A DNA stretch of 30,917 nt. Source: a virus. Location of the stretch: positions 1 to 30,917 of IMG/VR virus record IMGVR_UViG_3300020462_000028. One strand, written 5' to 3'. Below are positions 1 through 6,527 of the stretch, piece by piece. Position numbers and translations under genes: made by a program. How positions within the stretch are numbered: position 1 is the stretch's first letter; each line of letters starts with the position of its first letter. The notes under the pieces were generated by a model, which was not told where the DNA came from, made no database searches, and saw only the letters and a list, made by a program, of their open reading frames with translations.

Positions 1-846
1 TATTATTTTATTTAACTCGCCAAATAATCCTTCTAATACTAGTCTATGAGTTTGCATACCATCTAATGTTCCTGTCAAACCAAATCTGTATTTACATAAA
101 TGAAGTTTAGTCATAATTGATGTAAGAGATTTGGATTTAAATAAATGAGCTTCATCTCCAACTACCATACCAAACTGTTCAAAGTATTTTTTGGGAAATT
201 TATATATTGATTGCCATGTAGATATAACGACAGTTTTTGTCACTTGTTTATCATAACCACTATAAATTTTTTGCATAAATGTATCTAACCAACCATAGTC
301 AATAAAGTCGGAATGCATTTGTTCAACTAATGATGTTGTGGGAACAAGTATTAATATTTTATTAGTGGTAGTAGCTTGTAATAATAAACTATAGTATCTT
401 ACTAAGACGTAAATAATAAGCGATTTACCAGAAGCAGTAGGACTAAGCAAAAGAGCCCTATGTTTTCCAATTGCGTGAGATATTGCGTTAATTTGATAGT
501 CACGTATCTTGATACTTTTTCCATTAGATCTAAGTCGGAGTCCTCTAATATATCCAAGTAATATTGCTCTGTCAATTTCTTTATCATCTTTTAAATCCTC
601 GTCTACAGAATATTCTTCATTTAAATCTTGTAAATATTTAGTTAAGTATGTTATCAACCCAAGATACAATTCTCCTGTGGCTGGTGAAAATAATCTTATT
701 TTACCATCCCAAATACGATTCCTAAACGCAGGCATAAAACGAGCGCCTGGAACTTCAAAAGTAAAAAAATCAGATATAGTTCTTGCGATACTTGGTTCTG
801 CGTTTACTTTGAGATATACTTCGTTCTTCTTAGATATTTCTATCAT
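1..846 (-). CDS. uvsW: UvsW-type SF2 helicase, N-terminal 282 codons (3' end outside window)
   Basis: This is a DNA/RNA helicase of superfamily 2. In T4, UvsW unwinds branched recombination intermediates and R-loops and helps shift replication from origin-dependent to recombination-dependent initiation. The frame is open from an ATG at 846 to the left edge. Visible motifs are an N-terminal region like T4 UvsW (FFTFEVPGARFMPAFR and WDGKIRLF), Walker A SPTASGKS around residues 135-142, motif Ia-like LILVPTTSLVEQM, the DEAH box at residues 231-234, and motif III-like GLTGT near residue 262. The start overlaps the uvsY stop as TAATG, so translation is probably coupled; no strong Shine-Dalgarno sequence is seen. 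The C-terminal helicase lobe lies outside the window. Identity is very likely from motifs and from position after uvsY. Confidence 0.93.
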   Translation of the reverse strand, partial: MIEISKKNEVYLKVNAEPSIARTISDFFTFEVPGARFMPAFRNRIWDGKIRLFSPATGELYLGLITYLTKYLQDLNEEYSVDEDLKDDKEIDRAILLGYIRGLRLRSNGKSIKIRDYQINAISHAIGKHRALLLSPTASGKSLIIYVLVRYYSLLLQATTTNKILILVPTTSLVEQMHSDFIDYGWLDTFMQKIYSGYDKQVTKTVVISTWQSIYKFPKKYFEQFGMVVGDEAHLFKSKSLTSIMTKLHLCKYRFGLTGTLDGMQTHRLVLEGLFGELNKII

Positions 847-1274
847 TAGATAGTACCATCTACAAACTTTCTCCATTCAATCGCATTTTTAATATCCCAA
901 CCTCTACTTTGTATTTGTTTTAATATTCTTTCACATGAGTCCATACAAATCTTATTGTACTCTGTTTTTTGTTTAGCTTTGATAAGTTCTTCATCTGATT
1001 CTAAATATATGTGTATATCCTGTTTTAATATTTTGTGATCAAAAGGATTATCACGATATATCTGTGGATCAGCCTTACCACCATAATATTCCCATTTTTT
1101 TCTATAAAGAATACGATATTGTGCATCAGACATTAATTGTAGTTGTCTAAAGTTATTATAGATATTTAAATATTTTTGGTGTAGGTTTGCAGTTTTTAAA
1201 GATTCATCTCCTAACTCAACGTCATCAATCTTTAAATCTTTTTCTGCCTGTTTTTGCAATTCATCTAATGTCAT
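846..1274 (-). CDS. uvsY: UvsY recombination mediator
   Basis: This is the recombination mediator that loads the UvsX recombinase onto gp32-coated single-stranded DNA in the cytoplasm. The 142-residue product is close to the 137 residues of T4 UvsY. It shares the N-terminal MxLxxLQ pattern, a central YRKKWEYYGGKADP segment (T4 has a LDYYSGRGDG-like stretch) and the C-terminal QSRGWDIKNAIEWRKF segment, equivalent to T4 KSRGFAIKHIQDMRAF. It is mostly charged, with no membrane segment. It is coupled to uvsW through a TAATG overlap and follows a gp3-like gene, an order known in marine T4-like phages. A TATAAATA late-type box lies at 1387-1394, and the immediate Shine-Dalgarno sequence is weak. 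Confidence 0.92.
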   Translation of the reverse strand: MTLDELQKQAEKDLKIDDVELGDESLKTANLHQKYLNIYNNFRQLQLMSDAQYRILYRKKWEYYGGKADPQIYRDNPFDHKILKQDIHIYLESDEELIKAKQKTEYNKICMDSCERILKQIQSRGWDIKNAIEWRKFVDGTI

Positions 1275-1285
1275 AATAATCCATT

Positions 1286-1372
1286 CTAAAAGGCGAGTAG
1301 GGTGTAAAACTTACTAGGTTTTATATTATTTCTTACTATTAAGAAACTAGGATTGGTGTTAAAGTTTACCAT
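1286..1372 (-). CDS. Possible 28-residue ORF in the uvsY leader
   Basis: A 28-codon frame beginning MVNFNTNPSFL and ending LLAF fills most of the gap between the gp3-like gene and uvsY, stopping 11 bases before the uvsY start. A good AGGAG sequence directly abuts its ATG, which is too close for normal initiation. It could be a real leader peptide that couples translation to uvsY, or chance. I do not recognise the product. Confidence is low because the frame is short. Confidence 0.2.
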   Translation of the reverse strand: MVNFNTNPSFLIVRNNIKPSKFYTLLAF

Positions 1373-1386
1373 CTCCTACTCTAATA

Positions 1387-1394
1387 TATTTATA
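1387..1394 (-). promoter_or_regulatory. T4-type late promoter box (TATAAATA) upstream of uvsY
   Basis: The minus strand reads TATAAATA, the T4 late promoter consensus recognised by the phage sigma factor gp55. It overlaps the stop codon of the gp3-like gene and precedes uvsY by about 113 bases, so it could drive uvsY-uvsW expression late. The match is exact; promoter activity is inferred. Confidence 0.55.
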
Positions 1395-1992
1395 ATACTT
1401 CAAACTCGTACAAATCAAATTGAAACTGAACATCAGCAGTTATTCCTTCTCCAGTTGCATCTTGTGTATTATATGTTACACCAGATAATGATGATGGATA
1501 AAGACCTCTAAAATTAACTCTAATCTTTGGATTGTTTTTATTGGACAGTATATGCATTGTTGCATCACTTGTCAATACTGATGGATTTAAAACTGGTGCA
1601 TTTCTTACATTAGAAGTTTGCTTAGGAATTACTGGTAATGCACCAGGCTTTGTTTGTATTTCGTTTCTTAAAGCACTATCAAATTGTTCGTTGTCTTTGG
1701 GAAATCCTATACCAGTTATCCAATCATGCAATTCACGATAATTTGCTAAATCTTCTTGGACTATAAAAGTTACATTAAGTGTTTCATAAATGAGTGTATC
1801 TCCCATAAACGGCACACCTTTGAATCTAGTATTTAATATCGCATCTCCAGACATACTAATGCCTGGAACATTTGCAGATGTTATCGTATACTCAACATTA
1901 GGTAATTTTAGAATATCAAACCTAAACTGTGTTGGGTGTGTATAATCTAAAGTACTAGGTTGTCTGTTTAAAGAGTTAAAATTAACTGCCAT
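1390..1992 (-). CDS. gp3-like tail completion / gp19-fold tail protein
   Basis: This is a 200-residue virion protein of the tail-tube family type seen in marine T4-like phages. By position between gp23 and uvsY it is probably the tail completion and sheath-stabilising protein gp3, which caps the tail tube. Conserved-looking segments are PTQFRFDILKLPNVEYTI, ANVPGIS, GDTLIYETLNVTFIVQED and YRELHDWITGIGFP, the pattern of a gp19-like beta-barrel. An upstream in-frame GTG adds five residues, but those codons contain the AAGGAG ribosome binding site, so the ATG beginning MAVNFNS is preferred. A TATAAATA box ends 19 bases upstream. The tube-like fold is fairly sure; the precise label gp3 rests on synteny. 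Confidence 0.65.
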   Translation of the reverse strand: MAVNFNSLNRQPSTLDYTHPTQFRFDILKLPNVEYTITSANVPGISMSGDAILNTRFKGVPFMGDTLIYETLNVTFIVQEDLANYRELHDWITGIGFPKDNEQFDSALRNEIQTKPGALPVIPKQTSNVRNAPVLNPSVLTSDATMHILSNKNNPKIRVNFRGLYPSSLSGVTYNTQDATGEGITADVQFQFDLYEFEVL

Positions 1993-2010
1993 AATGATCT
2001 CCTTCACAAG

Positions 2011-2018
2011 TATTTATA
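2011..2018 (-). promoter_or_regulatory. Late promoter box (TATAAATA) upstream of gp3-like gene
   Basis: An exact TATAAATA on the minus strand lies between the 3' end of the tRNA and the gp3-like start at 1992. A start site five to seven bases downstream would give a short leader containing the AAGGAG ribosome binding site. Confidence 0.7.
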
Positions 2019-2030
2019 ACGACTTTGTGT

Positions 2031-2119
2031 TGGCTTTGAGGGAAGGGCTCGAACCTTCACGCAAAAATATTTGCACACAATAAACAGTTGTGCGTGTCTA
2101 CCAATTCCACCACCTCAAA
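2031..2119 (-). tRNA. tRNA with GUU (Asn) anticodon on a Leu-like long-variable-arm body
   Basis: An 89-base cloverleaf folds completely. The acceptor TTTGAGG pairs with CCTCAAA (7/7). The D stem is GTG/CAC with loop GAATTGGTAGA. The anticodon stem CACAA/TTGTG (2092-2076) has loop CTGTTTA. The variable arm GCAAA/TTTGC has loop TATT (2074-2061). The T stem GAAGG/CCTTC has loop TTCGAGC. The discriminator is G, and CCA is encoded. The anticodon at 2085-2083 is GTT, which reads AAC/AAU. The D arm and long variable arm are of bacterial tRNA-Leu type, whereas U1-A72, G73 and GUU are as in bacterial tRNA-Asn. Position 37 is U, where a purine is nearly universal. It begins 4 bases after the stop of the AsnRS-like gene, so it is probably cut from the same transcript. 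That it folds as a tRNA is nearly certain; its amino acid is inferred. Confidence 0.92.
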
Positions 2120-2123
2120 CTAT

Positions 2124-2948
2124 TTAAGCAGCTAACTTAACATTTATTCTGTCCAGTGCAGAAATTATTCTTGTCATACCAATTCCACCGCCAACTCTTG
2201 GAATAAAATCATATTTCAAAAATTCATTCAACTCTTTTTGTACTCTATCTTTTCCAAATAGTTTGTATAACAATTCTGCATACTCACCATCTGATATTGT
2301 TTCAAATGTATTTCTCATTTGTTCTTTGTCTGTACTTCTTTCAGCAGAACCTATTGTTTCCATACCATTTAAAATTACGTCAATCTTTTTACTGGTAATA
2401 CCATCCAAATCTTCGTTTCTTGACATATTCCAAAATGGTGAAGTAAACTCTGGAAAGTCTGTAATCATACCCCAATCAATAATTTCTTCGTGTTCATTTT
2501 CCAATTCACTTACATTAAATTGGTCACTCCATTGATCATAAGTTTGTATTTCTAATTCTGGAAACCCCATATGTTTACATAATTCTATTTCCATATTTTT
2601 AAGATCATTGATATCGCCAGGCATTTCAAATTCAAACATTGGAAATATTGTTTCATGTCTGCCAGGAATTGCATTTGGTTCTTGTCTATAGCTAGTGGAA
2701 ACACAAAAAAACCCCTTACTAGAGGGGCGTGTTAATAGTTCATGTTCTAACCACATTTGTCCAGTTTGTGGCAGGGGCCATATATTCCCCATGTAATTAT
2801 ATGTTGCGACATTTTCTGGATCTTCGCAAGCCGCTAATATTGATAGTCGATTTTGTGTATGTACTTCTTCAAAACCTTTGGATAAAAAAAATGACCTCAA
2901 AAGGCCAACTGCGTGTGTAAATTTCTTAGGTGATATAAGTTGTGTCAT
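2124..2948 (-). CDS. Class II Asp/Asn-type synthetase catalytic core (AsnRS-like or AS-AR-like)
   Basis: This 274-residue enzyme has the class II synthetase fold of the AspRS/AsnRS group. Visible are motif 1 (GFEEVHTQNRL, residues 25-35), the amino-acid pocket loop LPQTGQMWLE (59-68), motif 2 from residue 80 to 109 with YRQE (R88, E90) and H98, the FPEF-WNM segment (165-175) like the AsnRS FPKE-FYM segment, DVILNGMETIGSAER (190-204) like the AsnRS pocket, and motif 3 GGGIGMTRI with R260. There is no N-terminal OB-fold anticodon-binding domain, which full AsnRS (about 430-470 residues) carries. Archaeal asparagine synthetase related to AsnRS (AS-AR, about 290 residues) has the same truncated layout, so the product could make Asn from Asp, charge a tRNA, or do something else. 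The tRNA gene immediately downstream favours aminoacylation. It has a GAGGA ribosome binding site and lies behind the gp23 terminator. Confidence 0.82.
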   Translation of the reverse strand: MTQLISPKKFTHAVGLLRSFFLSKGFEEVHTQNRLSILAACEDPENVATYNYMGNIWPLPQTGQMWLEHELLTRPSSKGFFCVSTSYRQEPNAIPGRHETIFPMFEFEMPGDINDLKNMEIELCKHMGFPELEIQTYDQWSDQFNVSELENEHEEIIDWGMITDFPEFTSPFWNMSRNEDLDGITSKKIDVILNGMETIGSAERSTDKEQMRNTFETISDGEYAELLYKLFGKDRVQKELNEFLKYDFIPRVGGGIGMTRIISALDRINVKLAA

Positions 2949-2965
2949 AATTTCCTCTTTTGTTT

Positions 2966-2991
2966 AAAAAAAGGGGGATAAAAATCCCCCT
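2966..2991 (-). terminator. Intrinsic terminator after the major capsid gene
   Basis: On the minus strand an 8 bp stem AGGGGGAT/ATCCCCCT with a TTTT loop is followed by a run of seven T residues. It lies about 33 bases after the gp23 stop and before the AsnRS-like gene, a place where a highly expressed capsid transcript would be expected to end. The enzyme and tRNA downstream would depend on read-through or on a promoter I cannot see. Confidence 0.88.
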
Positions 2992-3023
2992 AAAGTTATT
3001 ATAGTATTTTTTACTACATGAGA

Positions 3024-4325
3024 TTACATTAAGTTTGTTACCTGTACTCTTCTGTAGTATGTGTTTGCGTTTGCAGTAAGAGCACCACCACCAGCAGTTG
3101 CACCTTCAGCGAATGGGTTTGCTGTCATTCCATATCTGGTTTTGAAACCGATTTTTGGTTGAAATGATTGCTCACCTACTGCACGAACCATTTGTAATGG
3201 TACATATGGGCAGTAAAAGATACCAGCATCAAATGGTGATGCACCCTTATATCCAGATACAAAGTACTGTTTAGCAGAACCAGAATTTGCAGAATATGGA
3301 TCAATGTAAACTTTATGTCTACCATTGAGAACACCAGCAAATGTATTTCCAGTATCGTCTACAGTTAGGTTATTATTAAGAGCAGGAGTATAGTCTAATA
3401 CACCAGCCATTTGAAGTGCAGAAGCAACGTCAGCAGAACAGATAATCATGTTACCTTTTCCTCTACGTGTTTCTTGTGCAATATGATTTGCTTCTCTTTC
3501 AAGTTGGAACATAAGTCCTTTGAACTTCTCAACTGACCAACGACCATTTGAGTCAACGTCCATATCAAATATTCCAGCATTTGCAGTTGTACCAGCAGCT
3601 GCACCAGCTTTAGCAGTTTTATATACTGTTCTTACAACTTCTCTATTGATTTCTGAAAGAATTTCAGAAGAAAGAATATTTGACAATTCTGTTTCTGCAT
3701 CAAGACCATGAATTGCTTTTAAGTCTTGTGCAAGTTCCATTGAATATTCTGCTTTTAGTGCTCTTGATCTTGCAGTAACACTATGCTTTTCAATTGAGAA
3801 TGCCATCTCTGAAAAATTAGAAGATCCATCACCTAATTCTTCAGCAGCTGCAGTTGTCATAGCAACACCAGATACATATGTTCCTGGCGAACTATCGTTA
3901 AGAACAGCAGGGTTAGTACCTTGCATTTGAGTTGCACCACCTGAGAAGTCATTATCTGCTTCGTTATAGAATGCTTCTGTACCAGTTTGATTGGTGAAAC
4001 GTGATCTCATTGCAAAAATAAGACCAGTTGGCCCTGTCATTGGTTGAACACCAGCAATATCATAAGCGATAAGATTTGGCATTGATCTTCGTACTAATGA
4101 AATTAGTATTGGATCATAACCTTGAACATTCCCACTAGATGGGGCATATCCAGAGTTAGTAGGTGCGGCTTCTGATAAAAATTTATTATCTTCTTGAATA
4201 GCCTTTTCTTGATTTTCTAGAATAAGTGAGGTAACAGCCCTACGATAAGCATCATCAATCTTTGGAAGATTTTTGTGCTCAAGAACTGGTTGCCACTTTT
4301 CCTGTAGTTGTTCTGTATTGAACAT
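3024..4325 (-). CDS. 23: Major capsid protein gp23
   Basis: This is the precursor of the hexameric shell subunit of the T4-like head, 433 residues (T4 gp23 is 521). It begins MFNTEQLQEKWQPVL, typical of marine gp23. Other conserved gp23 stretches are PILISLVRRSMPNLIAYDI, GVQPMTGPTGLIFAMRSRF, the central NREVVRTVYKTAKAG, and near the C-terminus FYCPYVPLQMVRAV and GFKTRYGM. A likely gp21 cleavage site matching the (I/L)xE consensus is LSE|AA after residue 52, removing the N-terminal delta region. It follows gp22 as in T4 and has a strong AAGGAG site, an AATAAATA late box 33 bases upstream and an intrinsic terminator downstream, all fitting high late expression. T4 has the vertex gene 24 next; none is seen here. 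Confidence 0.97.
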   Translation of the reverse strand: MFNTEQLQEKWQPVLEHKNLPKIDDAYRRAVTSLILENQEKAIQEDNKFLSEAAPTNSGYAPSSGNVQGYDPILISLVRRSMPNLIAYDIAGVQPMTGPTGLIFAMRSRFTNQTGTEAFYNEADNDFSGGATQMQGTNPAVLNDSSPGTYVSGVAMTTAAAEELGDGSSNFSEMAFSIEKHSVTARSRALKAEYSMELAQDLKAIHGLDAETELSNILSSEILSEINREVVRTVYKTAKAGAAAGTTANAGIFDMDVDSNGRWSVEKFKGLMFQLEREANHIAQETRRGKGNMIICSADVASALQMAGVLDYTPALNNNLTVDDTGNTFAGVLNGRHKVYIDPYSANSGSAKQYFVSGYKGASPFDAGIFYCPYVPLQMVRAVGEQSFQPKIGFKTRYGMTANPFAEGATAGGGALTANANTYYRRVQVTNLM

Positions 4326-4357
4326 CCGTATTCTCCTTATTTGAGTTTTCTAAACAT

Positions 4358-4365
4358 TATTTATT
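4358..4365 (-). promoter_or_regulatory. Late promoter box (AATAAATA) upstream of gp23
   Basis: The minus strand reads AATAAATA, one base from TATAAATA and within the NATAAATA form described for cyanophage late promoters. It ends 33 bases before the gp23 start and lies in the short gp22-gp23 gap. Confidence 0.6.
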
Positions 4366-4371
4366 AATCTA

Positions 4372-5574
4372 CTATTTTTCAACGGCATTCGCTGGTACAT
4401 TTCTACTGATTGCATCCATGTAAGCGGCCATTGCACCAGTTTCGTAAGACTCAGAACCAGTATTGGTTTCAGAATCCACAGATTCAGCGACAGTTTTTGC
4501 TTTTGGAAAATAACTTTCCTTAAGCGTATCGAGTTTTTCTTTGAAGGAATCTTCATCAGTAAACTCAACATCTTCTACAAGACCTTTAAACTTTTCTGCC
4601 TCTGTATCTGTCAGATCAGAACAGGCTTGTGAAAATACTGATTCACGAACTAACTTTGAATTGTTTGACTTCATAGAAGCATTCTTTTCAATTTGTTCAT
4701 TGAGTTTCTTTTCTAGTTCATCAATTTTTTCAGATTGTTGACCTAGTATATCATACTTCTCGTCTGGAACATCAATGTAATGCTCTTCAAACAATGCTTT
4801 AAGACCAGAAATAAAGTCCTCTGAAATTTCACCTTTAAGTCCTCTTTCAAGTGCAATTTCATTTTCCTTCATCCACTCTTCTACAACATAGTTCATATAT
4901 GCGTCAACTTTTTCAGTTAACTCTACTTTGATGGTTTCGACTTCTTCAGTAATTGACTTGGACTTTTCTTCTTCCATTCTTACAATCTCTGAACGTAGTT
5001 TTGATTTAATTGCTGCTTCAAAAACAGTTTTTGCTTTGTTTTTGAACTCTTCAGATAAATCTTCATTTGAAGTTAAAGCATCTACATCATCAGAAACATC
5101 TACAGATGCAAGACGATCTTCGATAGTTGATTCATCAACTTCTTCTTTATCATCTTCGTCATCAGCACCATTCATTTTTTCCATTTTATTATAAGCGGCT
5201 TTAAGATCTTTCTTTTCCATTTTTTTCATCATGGAAGTCATAGCCTTTATCATTTCACCATCAGACATTTCTTTTTCGTCATCATCTTCTTTTTCTTCTT
5301 CGATCTTATCTTGATCTGCTTGAGCTTCAGTATCTTCAGACTTTGTTGCCTTTGCTTTAGGTTCGGCTGCTTTTTTCATCTTGTCATCTGCTTTAGATGG
5401 CCCAGAGTCTTTTTCATCAGGCTTTACCACGGCAGGCCCCAAGTCTTGAACTTCACCTTTTGGTTTTTCCATTGCGTCACTTTTAGCGGCACTTTTTTTC
5501 AGATCTGCTTTTTCTTCCAGTTCTGATTTTACTTCCGCTTCAAGCTCTTCAATTGTCTTGTCTAAATCTGACAT
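4372..5574 (-). CDS. 22: Prohead core scaffold protein gp22
   Basis: This is the internal scaffold of the prohead, degraded by gp21 during maturation. The 400-residue product is longer than T4 gp22 (269). The N-terminal 150 or so residues are very rich in Lys, Glu, Asp and Ala, with acidic runs (EEEKEDDDEKE and DDEDDKEE), and look disordered. The rest is predicted helix and coiled coil (EKIDELEKKLNEQIEKN near residues 285-300), followed by a C-terminal LVRESVFSQACSDLTDTEAEKFKGLVEDVEF segment typical of marine gp22. The end is PANAVEK. Several (I/L)xE-type sites are present for protease digestion. It lies between gp21 and gp23 as in T4, with AAGGAG upstream of the start and a TATAAATA box at 5608-5615. 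Confidence 0.9.
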   Translation of the reverse strand: MSDLDKTIEELEAEVKSELEEKADLKKSAAKSDAMEKPKGEVQDLGPAVVKPDEKDSGPSKADDKMKKAAEPKAKATKSEDTEAQADQDKIEEEKEDDDEKEMSDGEMIKAMTSMMKKMEKKDLKAAYNKMEKMNGADDEDDKEEVDESTIEDRLASVDVSDDVDALTSNEDLSEEFKNKAKTVFEAAIKSKLRSEIVRMEEEKSKSITEEVETIKVELTEKVDAYMNYVVEEWMKENEIALERGLKGEISEDFISGLKALFEEHYIDVPDEKYDILGQQSEKIDELEKKLNEQIEKNASMKSNNSKLVRESVFSQACSDLTDTEAEKFKGLVEDVEFTDEDSFKEKLDTLKESYFPKAKTVAESVDSETNTGSESYETGAMAAYMDAISRNVPANAVEK

Positions 5575-5607
5575 TGGACAGTTCTCCTTGACTTTGATTT
5601 CTACACA

Positions 5608-5615
5608 TATTTATA
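5608..5615 (-). promoter_or_regulatory. Late promoter box (TATAAATA) upstream of gp22
   Basis: An exact minus-strand TATAAATA lies in the gp21-gp22 gap and ends 34 bases before the gp22 start, with an AAGGAG ribosome binding site between. Confidence 0.7.
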
Positions 5616-5618
5616 ATA

Positions 5619-6266
5619 TTACAAACTTTTAAAAAATTTCGCTAACGCAAGAGCGTCTACATTTGCCCTTCGTGAACGAGTATCTCTTTCGATTCCTTCT
5701 TTTATTTCCGCTATCTCAACTTCTTTGAGTATGCCATTTGACCATACCCATTCTTTGCCTTCCATAATACCTTCAACAAAGGCTTGAGGCGCAGATGGGT
5801 CTGCAACTATATCGGCTGCAGTAGCCAAGTAGAAGTCATCTTTCACATAATTCGCACCACCTTTAGACTCTAGAGAACCCATGCCTCTTGAAGAAACACC
5901 AAGTTTCCCCCCATCTTTAATAAGTGCTTTCGCAATTTCCCCCATTGGTGTTCCAAGCAATTTTGCTTCACCAACAAAGTTCTTTCCATCAGCTTCAAGT
6001 TTAGTTATCATGTGCGAAACTCTGTCCAAGTTGACAGTTGGGCCCTCTGGGTGTCCGAGCTCACCAAACGCACGACCTTCAGCAACAAATTCTTTGTTAT
6101 AGCGTTTTACTTCTTTTTGTAAAACAGGCAGAGGATATACTCTACCATTTCTATTCTTCATATCTGCTTGCATAAAGATTCCACGAATCTTCATGTTTGT
6201 TTTTCCGTCCTCTTTCTCTTCTACAATATACTCTACTTCTTGGATTGATTCTGCAATAAGTTTCAT
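5619..6266 (-). CDS. 21: Prohead maturation protease gp21
   Basis: This is the serine-type protease inside the prohead that cleaves gp23, gp22 and other core proteins after (I/L)xE sites. The product has 215 residues (T4 gp21 is 212). The probable catalytic His is H72 in GELGHPEG and the probable catalytic Ser is S125 or S126 in KLGVSSRGMG, with acidic candidates D152 and D156 in ADIVADPSAP. The segment IFMQADMKNRNGRVYP (residues 30-45) is a hallmark of phage prohead proteases of this family. It has AGGAG before the ATG. It follows a 79-residue gene of unknown role and precedes gp22, matching the T4 assembly cluster. Confidence 0.95.
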   Translation of the reverse strand: MKLIAESIQEVEYIVEEKEDGKTNMKIRGIFMQADMKNRNGRVYPLPVLQKEVKRYNKEFVAEGRAFGELGHPEGPTVNLDRVSHMITKLEADGKNFVGEAKLLGTPMGEIAKALIKDGGKLGVSSRGMGSLESKGGANYVKDDFYLATAADIVADPSAPQAFVEGIMEGKEWVWSNGILKEVEIAEIKEGIERDTRSRRANVDALALAKFFKSL

Positions 6267-6275
6267 GTTTATCTC

Positions 6276-6515
6276 CTAAAACCCAGAAGCGACTACAGGT
6301 GTTCCTTCACCAGAACCAGCACGCAATCCTTCACCAACACCTAAAGTAATTATTCTTCCACCAGCTGGAAGTTTTATTACTCCAACATCTCCATCATCAG
6401 CTGCATTACGAACTGTTACTGTTACTGCACTTGTATGATATACCCAAACCGCTCCGACAGTTTTGAATTTTGTAGTCGATCCATTTAAACTTTCTGTGGC
6501 TCCAATTACTCTCAT
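6276..6515 (-). CDS. Small beta-rich protein of unknown function between core genes and gp21
   Basis: This 79-residue protein (MRVIGATESLNG start, ASGF end) is rich in Val, Thr and Gly. It looks like a compact beta domain (AVWVYHTSAVTVTVRNA, GVIKLPAGGRIITLGVGEG) with no signal peptide, membrane helix or Cys. It sits in the prohead core cluster with only 12 bases on its upstream side and 9 on its downstream side, so it is certainly co-transcribed with gp21. That suggests a minor virion or head-decoration role, but this is position only. T4 has no counterpart at this place. Confidence 0.8.
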   Translation of the reverse strand: MRVIGATESLNGSTTKFKTVGAVWVYHTSAVTVTVRNAADDGDVGVIKLPAGGRIITLGVGEGLRAGSGEGTPVVASGF

Positions 6516-6527
6516 TGTTCTATATCC

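Noticed and set aside
509-853. Plus-strand 114-codon frame antisense to uvsW
   Set aside because: The minus frame has clear helicase motifs over the same bases; the plus frame has low-complexity Ser/Leu content, no ribosome binding site and no recognisable domain.
1993-2007. Upstream GTG start giving a five-residue longer gp3-like protein
   Set aside because: Those codons form the AAGGAG ribosome binding site for the ATG at 1992.
2031-2119. Calling the tRNA simply tRNA-Leu from its D arm and variable arm
   Set aside because: The anticodon stem pairs only in the register that gives GUU, and the discriminator is G instead of the A required by LeuRS.
4350-4571. Minus-strand 73-codon frame at the end of gp22
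   Set aside because: It overlaps gp22 in another frame and its composition (Lys, Leu, Trp from shifted codons) is that of a shadow.
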